Shown here: piece after piece, positions 44,497 through 52,814 of the stretch
Position numbering within the stretch: position 1 is the first letter of the stretch
Layout of the letters: every line of letters begins with the position of its first letter
Assembly: GCF_025562715.2 (NCBI RefSeq)
Contig: NZ_JAPFCC010000001.1
Span: 2,994,501-3,058,500 of the forward strand
Origin: Endozoicomonas gorgoniicola
GTDB taxonomy: Bacteria > Pseudomonadota > Gammaproteobacteria > Pseudomonadales > Endozoicomonadaceae
Direction of reading: 5' to 3'
DNA: 64,000 bases
Notes under the pieces: generated by a model
What the model saw: only the letters and a program-made list of their open reading frames with translations
What the model was told of the DNA's origin: nothing
Database searches by the model: none
Program-made: the position numbers and the translations under genes

Positions 44497-45267
44497 ATGA
44501 ACAAAGTCATCGCTGTTGTAGCCGGTTTCTATTGCTCATGGATTATGGCCGGAAGTTCGCCGGTTAAATTGCAGGTATCTCCGGGACAGCAGCAACCCGT
44601 TACCCTCAGTCGCCTGCATTTAAACCGGATAGTGACGCCTTTTGCGGCTCCGCAGATACGCACGATTGACCAGGCTGATATCCGGATTGAAGGTTCTGTG
44701 ATTTATTTGTCGTCTCAACAGGAAGAACCTTTTGTCGTTTACATCACGCCCCACGATAGCGAAGCCCATGCTTTGTCTTTGCTGGTGACACCGCTGGATG
44801 TTCCACCGAAAGAAATCCAGCTCTCCCTGCCTAAACAGTGGCAGCAAAAGCTGAACCGGAACCGGGAGACAGCCAAACGCTTTGAGGAAGCCGGGAATTA
44901 CCAACAAACCATCACTGAAGTGCTGTCTACTCTGGTTAAAGGACAAATTCCCGAAGGCTATGAGTTAACGAAATTCAACAAAGCGAATTATCAGCCCTGC
45001 CAGCAAGACGGTTTAAGGTTTGATTTTTCCAAAGGCCAGCAAGTTCAGGGGCATCATTTCAATGTGCTGATTGGCACGGCAAAAAACCACACAGAAAAAC
45101 CAGTTACCTTCCATGAGCGAAACTGTCAGGGCAGCAATACTTCAGCCGTTGCCATGTGGCCTAAAAACACCCTGTATCCGGGGCAACGACGAGAGTTGTT
45201 TATCCTTTCCAGTACCGCAGAACCGGAATCTGCGCCACTCATACGTCCGTCACTGATGAACTACTGA
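44497..45267 (+). CDS. traK: Secretin-like transfer protein TraK
   Basis: TraK is the periplasmic/outer-membrane secretin-like ring component, which interacts with TraV and TraB (VirB9 counterpart). The 256-residue protein has a signal peptide (VIAVVAGFYCSWIMA) and the TraK features VTLSRLHLNRIVTPF and VFYIT-like strands (EPFVVYITPHD), plus a C-terminal region ending LIRPSLMNY. Length matches the family (about 240). It lies between traE and traB in the conserved order. Confidence 0.92.
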   Translation: MNKVIAVVAGFYCSWIMAGSSPVKLQVSPGQQQPVTLSRLHLNRIVTPFAAPQIRTIDQADIRIEGSVIYLSSQQEEPFVVYITPHDSEAHALSLLVTPLDVPPKEIQLSLPKQWQQKLNRNRETAKRFEEAGNYQQTITEVLSTLVKGQIPEGYELTKFNKANYQPCQQDGLRFDFSKGQQVQGHHFNVLIGTAKNHTEKPVTFHERNCQGSNTSAVAMWPKNTLYPGQRRELFILSSTAEPESAPLIRPSLMNY

Positions 45268-45280
45268 TGCTATCAGTACC

Positions 45281-46459
45281 ATGAACGACCTTAGCCAATA
45301 TATAACACCAAGGTTCAAACGCTATGGCATTGTGTTTGGGAGTGCGCTGGTGCTCGTTATCCTGATCTTTGCCACCAGTAAACGCCATGAAAAACCAGAC
45401 AATAAAGCACCCGAAAAAGAACCAAAGACGGTGGATTTTACCGGCGTGCCTCCCAAAGAGTTAACGCTGAACCGGATCAGTGCTGACCTTGAGCGAATGC
45501 ATCAGCAACAACAGGCTCTCCATACACAGCACCAAAAGGAGATGGACTCTTTAAAGGAAAGAGTACAGCAGGAAATCCAGCAATTGAGCCAATCAGAACC
45601 TGTTCAACAGCCAGCCTCTGCCGCCGAAAGTCGTGAATCTGCACCCATGCCGGATGTATTGCAATGGAATCAATACAGCCCGCCGCCACCCAACGGTTAC
45701 AACGAACCGGAGAACTATCAACCGCCCCCTCAGCCTCCCAGACCGATTCGAATGCTGGGAGCCACAAGACCAGCAGCATCCGAGCCGAATATTCAATCAG
45801 GAGACCAGCCAGGATTACTCCGGTTGATGGCCGGCAGCATTTTATCAGGCCAGCTGATTACCGGACTGGATGTTCCTACCGGGCAAGGTGCACGGCGTGA
45901 ACCTTATCCCGTTCTTATTCGCATCAAAGCCTCAGCTATTTTGCCGAATCGCTATCGAACCAATGTCAGGGAGTGCTTTGTACTGGCTTCAGGCTACGGC
46001 GACCTGAGCTCTGAACGGGCTTACCTTCGCAGTGAAACCCTGTCGTGCATCTTTAAACACAACCATCAAGAACAAGTTATTGAACGACCACTGGAAGGTT
46101 ATTTAACCGGAGAAGATGGCAAGGCTGGACTGCGTGGCAGACTGGTTAGCAAGCAGGGACAGGTCATGGCAAAAGCGGCAATGGCGGGATTTCTCAGCGG
46201 TGTCAGTCAGGCGTTTGATATCAAGCCTGTCCCTGTGTTTTCTGTGGTACCCAATAAAAATGGTGAAATTCAGTCACCTTTCCAGTCTGGTCTAAGGGGT
46301 AGCGAAGCCCTGCAAAGTTCACTGATTAAAGGCAGCAACAAGGCACTGGAAAAGCTGGCGGATTTTTACCTGAAACTGGCTGACCAGATGGTGCCGGTGA
46401 TTGAGATCAGTGCTGAGCGAAAAGTAGACCTGATTCTTACCAGAGGACTAAAGCAATGA
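45281..46459 (+). CDS. traB: Transfer protein TraB (VirB10-like)
   Basis: TraB bridges inner and outer membranes in the F-type channel. The 392-residue product has an N-terminal cytoplasmic stretch, one transmembrane segment (IVFGSALVLVILIFATS), a coiled coil (about residues 65-110), a Pro-rich periplasmic linker (PPPPNGYNEPENYQPPPQPP) and the VirB10-type beta-barrel domain with SILSGQLITGLDVPTG, RECFVLASGYGDLSSERAY and FKPVPVF-like strands. Length is slightly short of F TraB (475). Its stop overlaps the traV start by four bases. Confidence 0.95.
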   Translation: MNDLSQYITPRFKRYGIVFGSALVLVILIFATSKRHEKPDNKAPEKEPKTVDFTGVPPKELTLNRISADLERMHQQQQALHTQHQKEMDSLKERVQQEIQQLSQSEPVQQPASAAESRESAPMPDVLQWNQYSPPPPNGYNEPENYQPPPQPPRPIRMLGATRPAASEPNIQSGDQPGLLRLMAGSILSGQLITGLDVPTGQGARREPYPVLIRIKASAILPNRYRTNVRECFVLASGYGDLSSERAYLRSETLSCIFKHNHQEQVIERPLEGYLTGEDGKAGLRGRLVSKQGQVMAKAAMAGFLSGVSQAFDIKPVPVFSVVPNKNGEIQSPFQSGLRGSEALQSSLIKGSNKALEKLADFYLKLADQMVPVIEISAERKVDLILTRGLKQ

Positions 46460-46905
46460 GATGTTTTCTTGAACCACAAAGGCACGAAGGCACAAAGAAA
46501 AGCGCCATCAAGCCCTTTGTGTCTTTGTGCCTTTGTGGTTCAGCGCTGTTGTTGTCAGGCTGCTCCCTGTTTGGTGTAGGGGAGGCGAAGTATGCCTGCC
46601 CCGAACCAGGCAAAGGCGTCTGTAAGTCGGCAAGACAGATTTACAAAGACACCGATCATTCTGTGCTGGAGGAAATGACAGCAACCTCTATGCCCTCCGT
46701 TACAAGCCATGTTTCACCTGATCTTTCCATCGTTACCCCTGAGACAGTTCCCAATCGCTTACCGGCTCAGGTATTGAGAATCTGGTTGGCTCCATGGGTC
46801 GACAAACAGGGTAACTGGCACAGCGGAGGTGTTGTCATGACGGATATTTATCCAAGGGAATGGCAGTCGGCGGTTCCTGTGTATTCCCCTTCTGACAACG
46901 AATAA
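46456..46905 (+). CDS. traV: Transfer lipoprotein TraV
   Basis: TraV is the outer-membrane lipoprotein of the F-type core complex (VirB7-like). The 149-residue product has a lipobox LLLSGC with C36 as the acylation site, then FGVGEAKYACPEP..GVCKSARQIY, the two-cysteine TraV signature, and the C-terminal LRIWLAPWVDKQGNWH block. Unusually, the DNA for residues 6-29 is a long inverted repeat (46471-46541), so the first part of the signal peptide seems to be encoded by an inserted palindrome. It overlaps traB by ATGA. Confidence 0.93.
   Translation: MRCFLEPQRHEGTKKSAIKPFVSLCLCGSALLLSGCSLFGVGEAKYACPEPGKGVCKSARQIYKDTDHSVLEEMTATSMPSVTSHVSPDLSIVTPETVPNRLPAQVLRIWLAPWVDKQGNWHSGGVVMTDIYPREWQSAVPVYSPSDNE
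46471..46541. repeat. Long inverted repeat within traV signal-peptide coding region
   Basis: Arms GAACCACAAAGGCACGAAGG (46471) and, complementary, CTTTGTGCCTTTGTGGTTC (ending 46541) are about 27 bp with one or two mismatches, separated by about 17 bp. The sequence resembles scattered genomic palindromes rather than traV coding sequence. It is in frame and provides the upstream part of the leader. In RNA it would form a very stable hairpin just inside the coding region. Confidence 0.85.
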
Positions 46906-46928
46906 CTGGTTTTAAAAGGAGACAGTGT

Positions 46929-47276
46929 ATGTGCAGTTTTCTCTTTTCCTGTCACAACAAAAAACAAATTCTACAGATCAAGCGAGTCCTCAAAACCGTT
47001 TTGCGATCCTGTGGTTTTGCCTTGATTGTATTTTCACCCTTGCTCTGGGCAGAAGGTGTGACCATCACTGGCGGTAATGACTTTGCGGATATCTATGGTC
47101 GGTTAGTGGGCTGGATCAAAGGCGACCTTGGGCGTACATTGTCCATCGCATTTGTACTGATCGGTCTTGCCTATGGCATGGCTCGCCAGTCATTGATTGG
47201 CTTTGCCACAGGCGTTGGCGCTGCCGTGGGTTTGCAGGTGACGCCCACCGTTATTAATTCCATTTTTGGCTTATGA
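46929..47276 (+). CDS. traA: Pilin-like transfer protein (TraA-type)
   Basis: The 115-residue protein has a long leader ending in a hydrophobic signal (about residues 25-42, LIVFSPLLWA), then a short mature part with two hydrophobic helices (TLSIAFVLIGLAYGMA and LIGFATGVGAAVGL) separated by a small polar turn. This is the pattern of F-type propilins and of the TraA gene that follows traV in SXT/IncA-C systems. A good ribosome binding site (AAGGAG) precedes it. Identification rests on architecture and position because pilins diverge fast. Confidence 0.75.
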   Translation: MCSFLFSCHNKKQILQIKRVLKTVLRSCGFALIVFSPLLWAEGVTITGGNDFADIYGRLVGWIKGDLGRTLSIAFVLIGLAYGMARQSLIGFATGVGAAVGLQVTPTVINSIFGL

Positions 47277-47318
47277 CGCCTCTTTTCTCTTCTTCCATCT
47301 CTCGTCAGGACAGCCGCT

Positions 47319-48557
47319 ATGACTTCCCTTCAGGCTTTAAGCCTTATCCATCGCTGGCTTCATCATAATTCCCCTGAAACCAAATCCGTTGATTTACCAG
47401 AAAGACCGCCGCAACAGGTCACTGAACAACAGGGTTGCTCAGGGTATCAAACCGGAACCGGAGCCATACTGCATCAACAGCAAAAGTTGTTGGATCAGCT
47501 TAATGAGCAGCTGAACCTGCCCGATGAGTTGCAGCGCCTGTTCAACCAGACCCTGGATAATCTTGTGAGCTGGGTGCATCTGCTTCCGGCGCACCCGCAA
47601 CACCATTGTGAACCGGCCGGAGCCATTCGCCATGCTCTGGAAACGGCATTCTGGTCAGTGGTGGCGACAGAGCAAATTCATTTTGACCATGAGCTATACC
47701 CTGATCAGCGCAGGGTGAGGCAACCGTTATGGCGACTAATAGCAGGCGTTGCCGGATTATTGTATGACAGTGGTCGAGTGGTCAGCAGTATCACCGTTCA
47801 TGATTCCGGAGTCGGGCACTGGCCATCCCTGCAAGCCGGTCTGGAACAATGGCTACAAAAGTACCGCATTACGGGTTATCAGCCCCACTGGGTACAATCC
47901 GATAACCGTCCTGATAAACATTTGTCCTCTGAATACACCTGCATCAATCTACTGTTACTGGACAAACTGACCAGCAATGAGCTGGGTTATGTCCTGAAAC
48001 CGGATCACGACAAAGGGTCTTTATGGCAGACTTTTATCGGTTGCTTAACCGGACAAAACAGTCCCCAGTCAGCGGCGCAGATGGTCAGCGCCATTGAGTT
48101 AGCCCGTCTGAACAGTGTGAAACTGCATTTTATCGGTGGTGCCGCATTGGCGGCATTAGACTCGCCGGAACCCGATATTCTAAAACAGGATACTGAAGAA
48201 AATGTTGACTCAACAGAGTCTGCTGAGCCACAAAATCCAACCGTTCAAAGCAATGGGTTAGCCCAGAACTGTCTGCAACAAGTCATAAAGCAACTGAAAC
48301 CGGAAAACACACGCTGGAAAAAAGACAGCCTGGTTTTGCGCTGGCCGGATGACTGTCAGGTTCCAGATCAGGATCATTTCCCCACATCAACAGAGCTGCT
48401 GGATCAGTGGAGTCAGAAAGGCTGGCTACGACAAATCGGCGAAGAAAAGACCTTCCTGAGAGGCGGTCAGCGTTATGTGTTCCTACAACCTGACATTTCT
48501 CTGCTTTGCCGGCAGTGGCTGAATACCCAACCAGAAACGGAATCGTCGCCATGTTAA
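47319..48557 (+). CDS. traI: MobH-type relaxase (TraI_2 domain), possibly degenerate
   Basis: Relaxases of the MobH class nick oriT and lead transfer. The 412-residue product carries the TraI_2 pattern: LLPAHPQHHCEPAGAIRHALE (His95, His96, His105) followed by the HD-like region GLLYDSGRVVSS. In MobH enzymes this reads LHDxGK, but here the histidine is replaced by Tyr149 before D150. A C-terminal TraI_2_C-like segment (WLRQIGEEKTFLRGGQRYVF) is present. The protein is shorter than SXT TraI (about 716). It overlaps traD by seven bases, the same pairing as traI-traD of SXT. Function is doubtful because of the missing metal ligand. Confidence 0.75.
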   Translation: MTSLQALSLIHRWLHHNSPETKSVDLPERPPQQVTEQQGCSGYQTGTGAILHQQQKLLDQLNEQLNLPDELQRLFNQTLDNLVSWVHLLPAHPQHHCEPAGAIRHALETAFWSVVATEQIHFDHELYPDQRRVRQPLWRLIAGVAGLLYDSGRVVSSITVHDSGVGHWPSLQAGLEQWLQKYRITGYQPHWVQSDNRPDKHLSSEYTCINLLLLDKLTSNELGYVLKPDHDKGSLWQTFIGCLTGQNSPQSAAQMVSAIELARLNSVKLHFIGGAALAALDSPEPDILKQDTEENVDSTESAEPQNPTVQSNGLAQNCLQQVIKQLKPENTRWKKDSLVLRWPDDCQVPDQDHFPTSTELLDQWSQKGWLRQIGEEKTFLRGGQRYVFLQPDISLLCRQWLNTQPETESSPC

Positions 48558-50410
48558 GTGATCAGCCTTACCTGCAAAGCTGGCGTCCGGTCTATGAATT
48601 GTCGTCGGCTGTTTTGTGGTTCACCAGCATGAACACGGCGTTGTACCTGTCGTTTTTCAGTCCTCTGCCATTATCAGGCTTTCTGGCAACAGCTTCGGTT
48701 TGTGCCGGTATGACCGTTTTGCGGTTAGGACAGGCACTCCCTCGCTGGCAGCAACATCGGCGGTTAAAAGGTCAGTCATTGTCGTTTCTGGCATTAAACC
48801 CGCAACAATGCCTGAAGCTGCAACAGGATAACGAGCAGAAAGGGCTCTGGCTCGGCTGGGGTTTTGAGTGGCAGCGGGAACACGGACAAAAAGCCTGGGA
48901 CCTGATGAAAAGTGACAACATGCCCGCCAAGCTGCAAAACTCAATGGGCGCACACTGGGTTCACGGCATGGCGGATCATGAGCAGCCCCTGTTTCAACCA
49001 CTGGAGCAGGTTCAGATGCACACCATGGTCATTGGCGTTCCGGGCAGTGGCAAGACCCGGCTGTTTGACCTGCTGGTGACACAAGCGGTCTTGCGTGGGG
49101 AGCCTGTCATCATTATTGACCCCAAGGGTGATCATGATCTTGCCAGCCATACCCAGAGAAGCTGTGAATTGTCAGGACAAAGACAACGCTTTATGAAATT
49201 TCATCCGGGGTTTCCAGCGGAGTCCGTGAGAATCAACCTGCTTCAGCATTTTAACCGTTCCAGTGAACTCGCCAGCCGCATTGCCGGACTCATGCCGTCC
49301 AGTGGCAATAATGCACCGTTTCAGGCATTTGCCCAGAAAGCAGTAGACGCTGTGGTTCAGGGCTACCTGCTATGTGGTCAGCGTCCGACGCTGGTGTTGA
49401 TCCGGCAGGGACTGGAATCAGGTGTCACCAAACTACTGATTCGGGCATTAACGATGGTTTGCACTCAGCATCAAGCTCAGGCAGAGAAAGCCGTGGCTCA
49501 ACAAGCAAAACAACCTCAGCCAAAGAATCAGCGACAGCCGTCTTCCAAGTCAGAACAACTGGCAAAAGCCTGGATCAATTATTACCGTGATGAAATCATG
49601 CCTGAGCATCCCTGTACGGATGTAGAAGGGCTGATCTCCCTGTTTGAGCATGACCGGGCGCACTACAGCAAAATGATTGCCACACTATTACCTATTCTGG
49701 GTATGCTGACCGGCGGCGCACTGGCTGACCTGTTATCCCCCGATCCCACCAATATCAACGACCACCGCCCCTGCACCCAGACTACGGCACTGGTTGAGCA
49801 GCAAAAAGTGATGTATTTCGGGCTGGATTCCCTGAGTGACCCGATGGTGGGTAAATCCATTGGGCAGCTGTTACTGGCTGATCTGGCTGCGGTGGCCGGA
49901 GACCGTTATAACTATTCAATGCAAGAGGGAGAAAAACAGGCTAAACCGATCAACCTGTTTGTAGATGAAGCGGCAGAAGTCCTTTGCCCACAACTGTTGT
50001 CTTTGCTGAATAAAGGCCGTGGCGCAAAATTCCGCTGTTATGTGGCCACACAGACACTGGCTGACTTTGAAGCTCAGTTAGGTTCTGAAGCTGCCGCCCA
50101 GCAATTTATCGATAATTGCAACCACCTGATCTGTTTGCGAACCCAGAACCCTGAAACCCAGAAGTTTATTACCGATAAACTGCCGCCTGTTCGCTACCGC
50201 TACTTTATTCGCAACCAGGGCGTCAGCACCGATGCCAACCGCCCGATGGAATTCACCGGCAACCTGAGCGAACAACAACTGGAAGAAACCGGCGACCTCT
50301 TTCCACCTCAGCTACTGGGTGAACTGCCCAACCTCGAATACATTGCCCGGTTGGGCGGTGGTCGTTTACTGAAAGCCCGGATTCCAATTCTTACTGAACC
50401 GCAGCACTGA
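48551..50410 (+). CDS. traD: Type IV coupling protein TraD
   Basis: The coupling protein docks the relaxosome to the channel and pumps DNA. The 619-residue product has N-terminal membrane segments (VLWFTSMNTALYLSFF, about residues 17-32), a Walker A GVPGSGKT at about 163, IIIDPKGD (about 193) and a Walker B LFVDEAAEVL at about 471, with RLGGGRLLKARIPI near the end. I start at ATG 48551, overlapping the relaxase stop; a longer frame from 48506 only adds residues inside that gene. It belongs with SXT/IncA-C-type TraD more than F TraD. Confidence 0.95.
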   Translation: MLSDQPYLQSWRPVYELSSAVLWFTSMNTALYLSFFSPLPLSGFLATASVCAGMTVLRLGQALPRWQQHRRLKGQSLSFLALNPQQCLKLQQDNEQKGLWLGWGFEWQREHGQKAWDLMKSDNMPAKLQNSMGAHWVHGMADHEQPLFQPLEQVQMHTMVIGVPGSGKTRLFDLLVTQAVLRGEPVIIIDPKGDHDLASHTQRSCELSGQRQRFMKFHPGFPAESVRINLLQHFNRSSELASRIAGLMPSSGNNAPFQAFAQKAVDAVVQGYLLCGQRPTLVLIRQGLESGVTKLLIRALTMVCTQHQAQAEKAVAQQAKQPQPKNQRQPSSKSEQLAKAWINYYRDEIMPEHPCTDVEGLISLFEHDRAHYSKMIATLLPILGMLTGGALADLLSPDPTNINDHRPCTQTTALVEQQKVMYFGLDSLSDPMVGKSIGQLLLADLAAVAGDRYNYSMQEGEKQAKPINLFVDEAAEVLCPQLLSLLNKGRGAKFRCYVATQTLADFEAQLGSEAAAQQFIDNCNHLICLRTQNPETQKFITDKLPPVRYRYFIRNQGVSTDANRPMEFTGNLSEQQLEETGDLFPPQLLGELPNLEYIARLGGGRLLKARIPILTEPQH

Positions 50411-50436
50411 CTTCCACACAAAACAATTTCTTTGCC

Positions 50437-51057
50437 ATGAATAAACAACAAAAAACCACCAGTCCTTTAATGATCTGGTTTTACGGCCTTGTGCTGATTC
50501 TGCTCTGGCTGGCGGTGTCTGGTCAAACCATGACTCAGCATCTTCACCGTGAACAGAAAGGCTACTCAACCACGCTGGGAAAAGAAACCGGCGAATGGAT
50601 TGTCCGTTATGGCTCACAACTGTATCGCTCAATGATTATCGAATCCGGCTTTCAGGGGTTTCTGATGAAACACACCACTCCGGATGGTCAGATGGGTAAT
50701 GGCTTTGTCAGAGTGATCCTTTTTTTCAAAGGGGTAGCTAAAAACCTGCTGATTTTGACGCTGCAACTGTTTGAACGGCTGGTGCTGCTATTGGTGTGCT
50801 TACCCTTCTGGGGGCTGATTTTGCTGGCGGCAGTAGCGGATGGTTGTTTAATCCGAAAAATTCGCTACCACGATTTTCATTACACCAGCCCACTGCAAAA
50901 CGTCTGGAGCCGACGGTTATGCCAGTGGATACCGGGGCTGTTCCTGTATCTGGTTATTGTGCCGCTGCCGTTTCCTGCGTGGCTAATTCCCACAATGGCT
51001 CTGCTGACTTCAGTCTGTGTCGGATGGTGGACTGCTAACTGGCAGAAAAAAGTATAA
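50437..51057 (+). CDS. DUF4400-type integrating-conjugative-element membrane protein
   Basis: The 206-residue protein has four hydrophobic segments (about residues 13-30, 105-135, 165-182 and 184-200) around a polar loop containing RKIRYHDFHYTSPLQNVW. That matches the DUF4400 / TIGR03747 membrane proteins that follow traD in ICEs of the SXT type and related plasmids (TraJ or s043). Its role is unknown; it may assist the coupling protein. The gene runs directly into traF with no gap. Confidence 0.8.
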   Translation: MNKQQKTTSPLMIWFYGLVLILLWLAVSGQTMTQHLHREQKGYSTTLGKETGEWIVRYGSQLYRSMIIESGFQGFLMKHTTPDGQMGNGFVRVILFFKGVAKNLLILTLQLFERLVLLLVCLPFWGLILLAAVADGCLIRKIRYHDFHYTSPLQNVWSRRLCQWIPGLFLYLVIVPLPFPAWLIPTMALLTSVCVGWWTANWQKKV

Positions 51058-51723
51058 ATGCGCGCCCTTCATTTATTACTCCTGTTTTCAACTACGTTGG
51101 TTGATGCTGGTGCCGATGAGCGATGGTTTGACCGACACTCTGAAGGCTGGTTTTGGTATGAGCCACTTGATGATGAGTCCACCGGTGAAGATAGTCCTCA
51201 ACCAATGAAAATAACACCCCAACAATCACTTTCAGCTGCGTGGATTCGACAGAACATCGGTCAGTATCTGGACAGAGCCATTGACGAGCCGAGCAAAGAA
51301 AATGTCAGTAATTACCTCTACCTGGACCGGATGGTAAAAGAGAAAGGTGAGCAATTTGCCCGAGTAGGTAAACAGGTGATCGAAAGTGACCCCATGCTGG
51401 ATGAAAACGTCCGTCGTCCCATATCGCCAGCAGCGGCAAAAATCAAAGACGATATGGCACATCAGGCGAAAGAGGAAATACTGAGGAAGGTCGCTAAAAT
51501 AGCCGGACTGGTTTTTTACTATCGGGGTAACTGTAAGCTGTGCCACCTGCAAGCCCAGTCGGTTCAATTGATGAAAGAACATTATGGTTTTGAGCTGCCG
51601 ACATTCACCACCCAACATGACATTTTTCTAATACCTGCTATCTATCAGATAAGCAAATATCAAGAAGCCTTGTTATGCCTCCTATTCAATACCGCTCTCA
51701 GGTCATGGATCATCTCGGTCTAG
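51058..51723 (+). pseudogene. traF: Pilus assembly protein TraF, 3'-truncated by an IS
   Basis: The N-terminal 180 residues are TraF: a signal-like start, the motif HSEGWFWYE (about residues 28-36), a helical linker and the beginning of the thioredoxin-like domain LVFYYRGNCKLCHLQAQSVQLM, with a CxxC (CKLC) at about 159-162. At about 51598 an IS1634-type element starts and the remaining frame to 51723 is IS sequence. The lost half contains the rest of the thioredoxin fold. TraF is needed for disulfide-rich pilus proteins and pilus assembly, so this element is probably unable to transfer unless another copy exists. Confidence 0.88.
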
Positions 51724-52814
51724 TGGCTGGAATGTGCAAAGAGCTGGGCATTGCCGACCATATCGACAGGCGCGCGCCCAAAGTATCTGACGAATGGAAC
51801 ATCTCCCACGGTGAGGCCGTTGTCGCGATGATTATCAATGGCCTCGGCTTTACGGGGCAGTCTCTCCACATGTTCCCTCAGTTCTTCTCCAATAAACCCC
51901 TCGATAAACTGATCAGAGAGGGGATTGAGCCCGAGCACATAAACGACAAAGTTCTTGGAAGAGCACTGGATGAACTGTTTGAACTGGGTGTCAGTAAAGT
52001 CTATTTTGAGCTGGCTATCAAGGTGGCTACGCATCTCAAATTGCCATGTGATGCACTCAACCTTGATGGCACAGGATTTCACGTCGATGGCCGTTATAAC
52101 AGCGAGGAGGAAGTCAGTGACGAAGACCTCAATTGCATCAGGCTTTGCAAGGGCTACAGCCGAGATCATCGTCCTGATCTGAACCAGGCCATATTGCTCC
52201 TGCTGACCGAAAACCGGGCAGGCATTCCGATGTTTATGAAAGCAGCCAGCGGTAATGTGACGGACAAGACCAGTTTCAAACAAGTGGTTTCTGAGCATAT
52301 AAAGAGCTTCAAAGCGGCACTGAATGCCCGTTACTTCATCGGTGATGCCGCATTGTATGTGGCTGAAACCGTTCAGGAACTGAGTCAGCAGGATCAGTTG
52401 TTTATCTCCAGAGTTCCTCTCAACATTGGTGCAGCCAAAGAACTGGTTCAAAGTGCGCCATTGCGCTCAATGGTTGAGGTTGAAGGGTTTGAGCATTACG
52501 AATCTGTAGAGACTCTGTCTGACTATGCAGGTGTCGTACAACGTTGGGTACTGTTTCGAAATAATCAAAGCCAGAAAACAGAACAGAAGACACTGACAAG
52601 GCGTATGCAGAAAAAGTCCCTGAAGGAATTCAAGGAACTTGAGAAATTGGGCAAGAAGCCATTCTGTTGCGAATCGGATGCCATGGAAGCTTTCAAGCTA
52701 TGGCAAAAACAGTCCGTATACTGCCAGGCTGAACCTGAGATCATCGAGAGTCCCTGCTATAAAACCAAAGGCCGTCCTGCTGATGGGACAGTTCCCGACC
52801 ACTATGAATATTAG
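51598..52814 (+). mobile_element. IS1634-type element, truncated on the right
   Basis: The left terminus CCGACATTCACCACC resembles the CCGTCATTCAGCACC end of the copy at 11144. The right part is cut off by an ISL3 element at 52815. The left end lies inside traF. Confidence 0.75.
51675..52814 (+). pseudogene. IS1634-family transposase, C-terminus missing
   Basis: The 379 residues align with the intact 545-residue transposase at 11163-12800: LGLVAGMCKELGIAD, IINGLGFTGQSLHMFPQF, LNLDGTGFHVDGRYN (first catalytic Asp) and GYSRDHRPDLNQAILLL. It is broken at the ISL3 junction after DHYEY, before the block containing the catalytic Glu, so it is inactive. Confidence 0.92.

Noticed and set aside
51720..52451. 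243-codon minus-strand ORF
   Set aside because: Antisense to an IS1634-type transposase closely related to another copy; a codon-pattern shadow.
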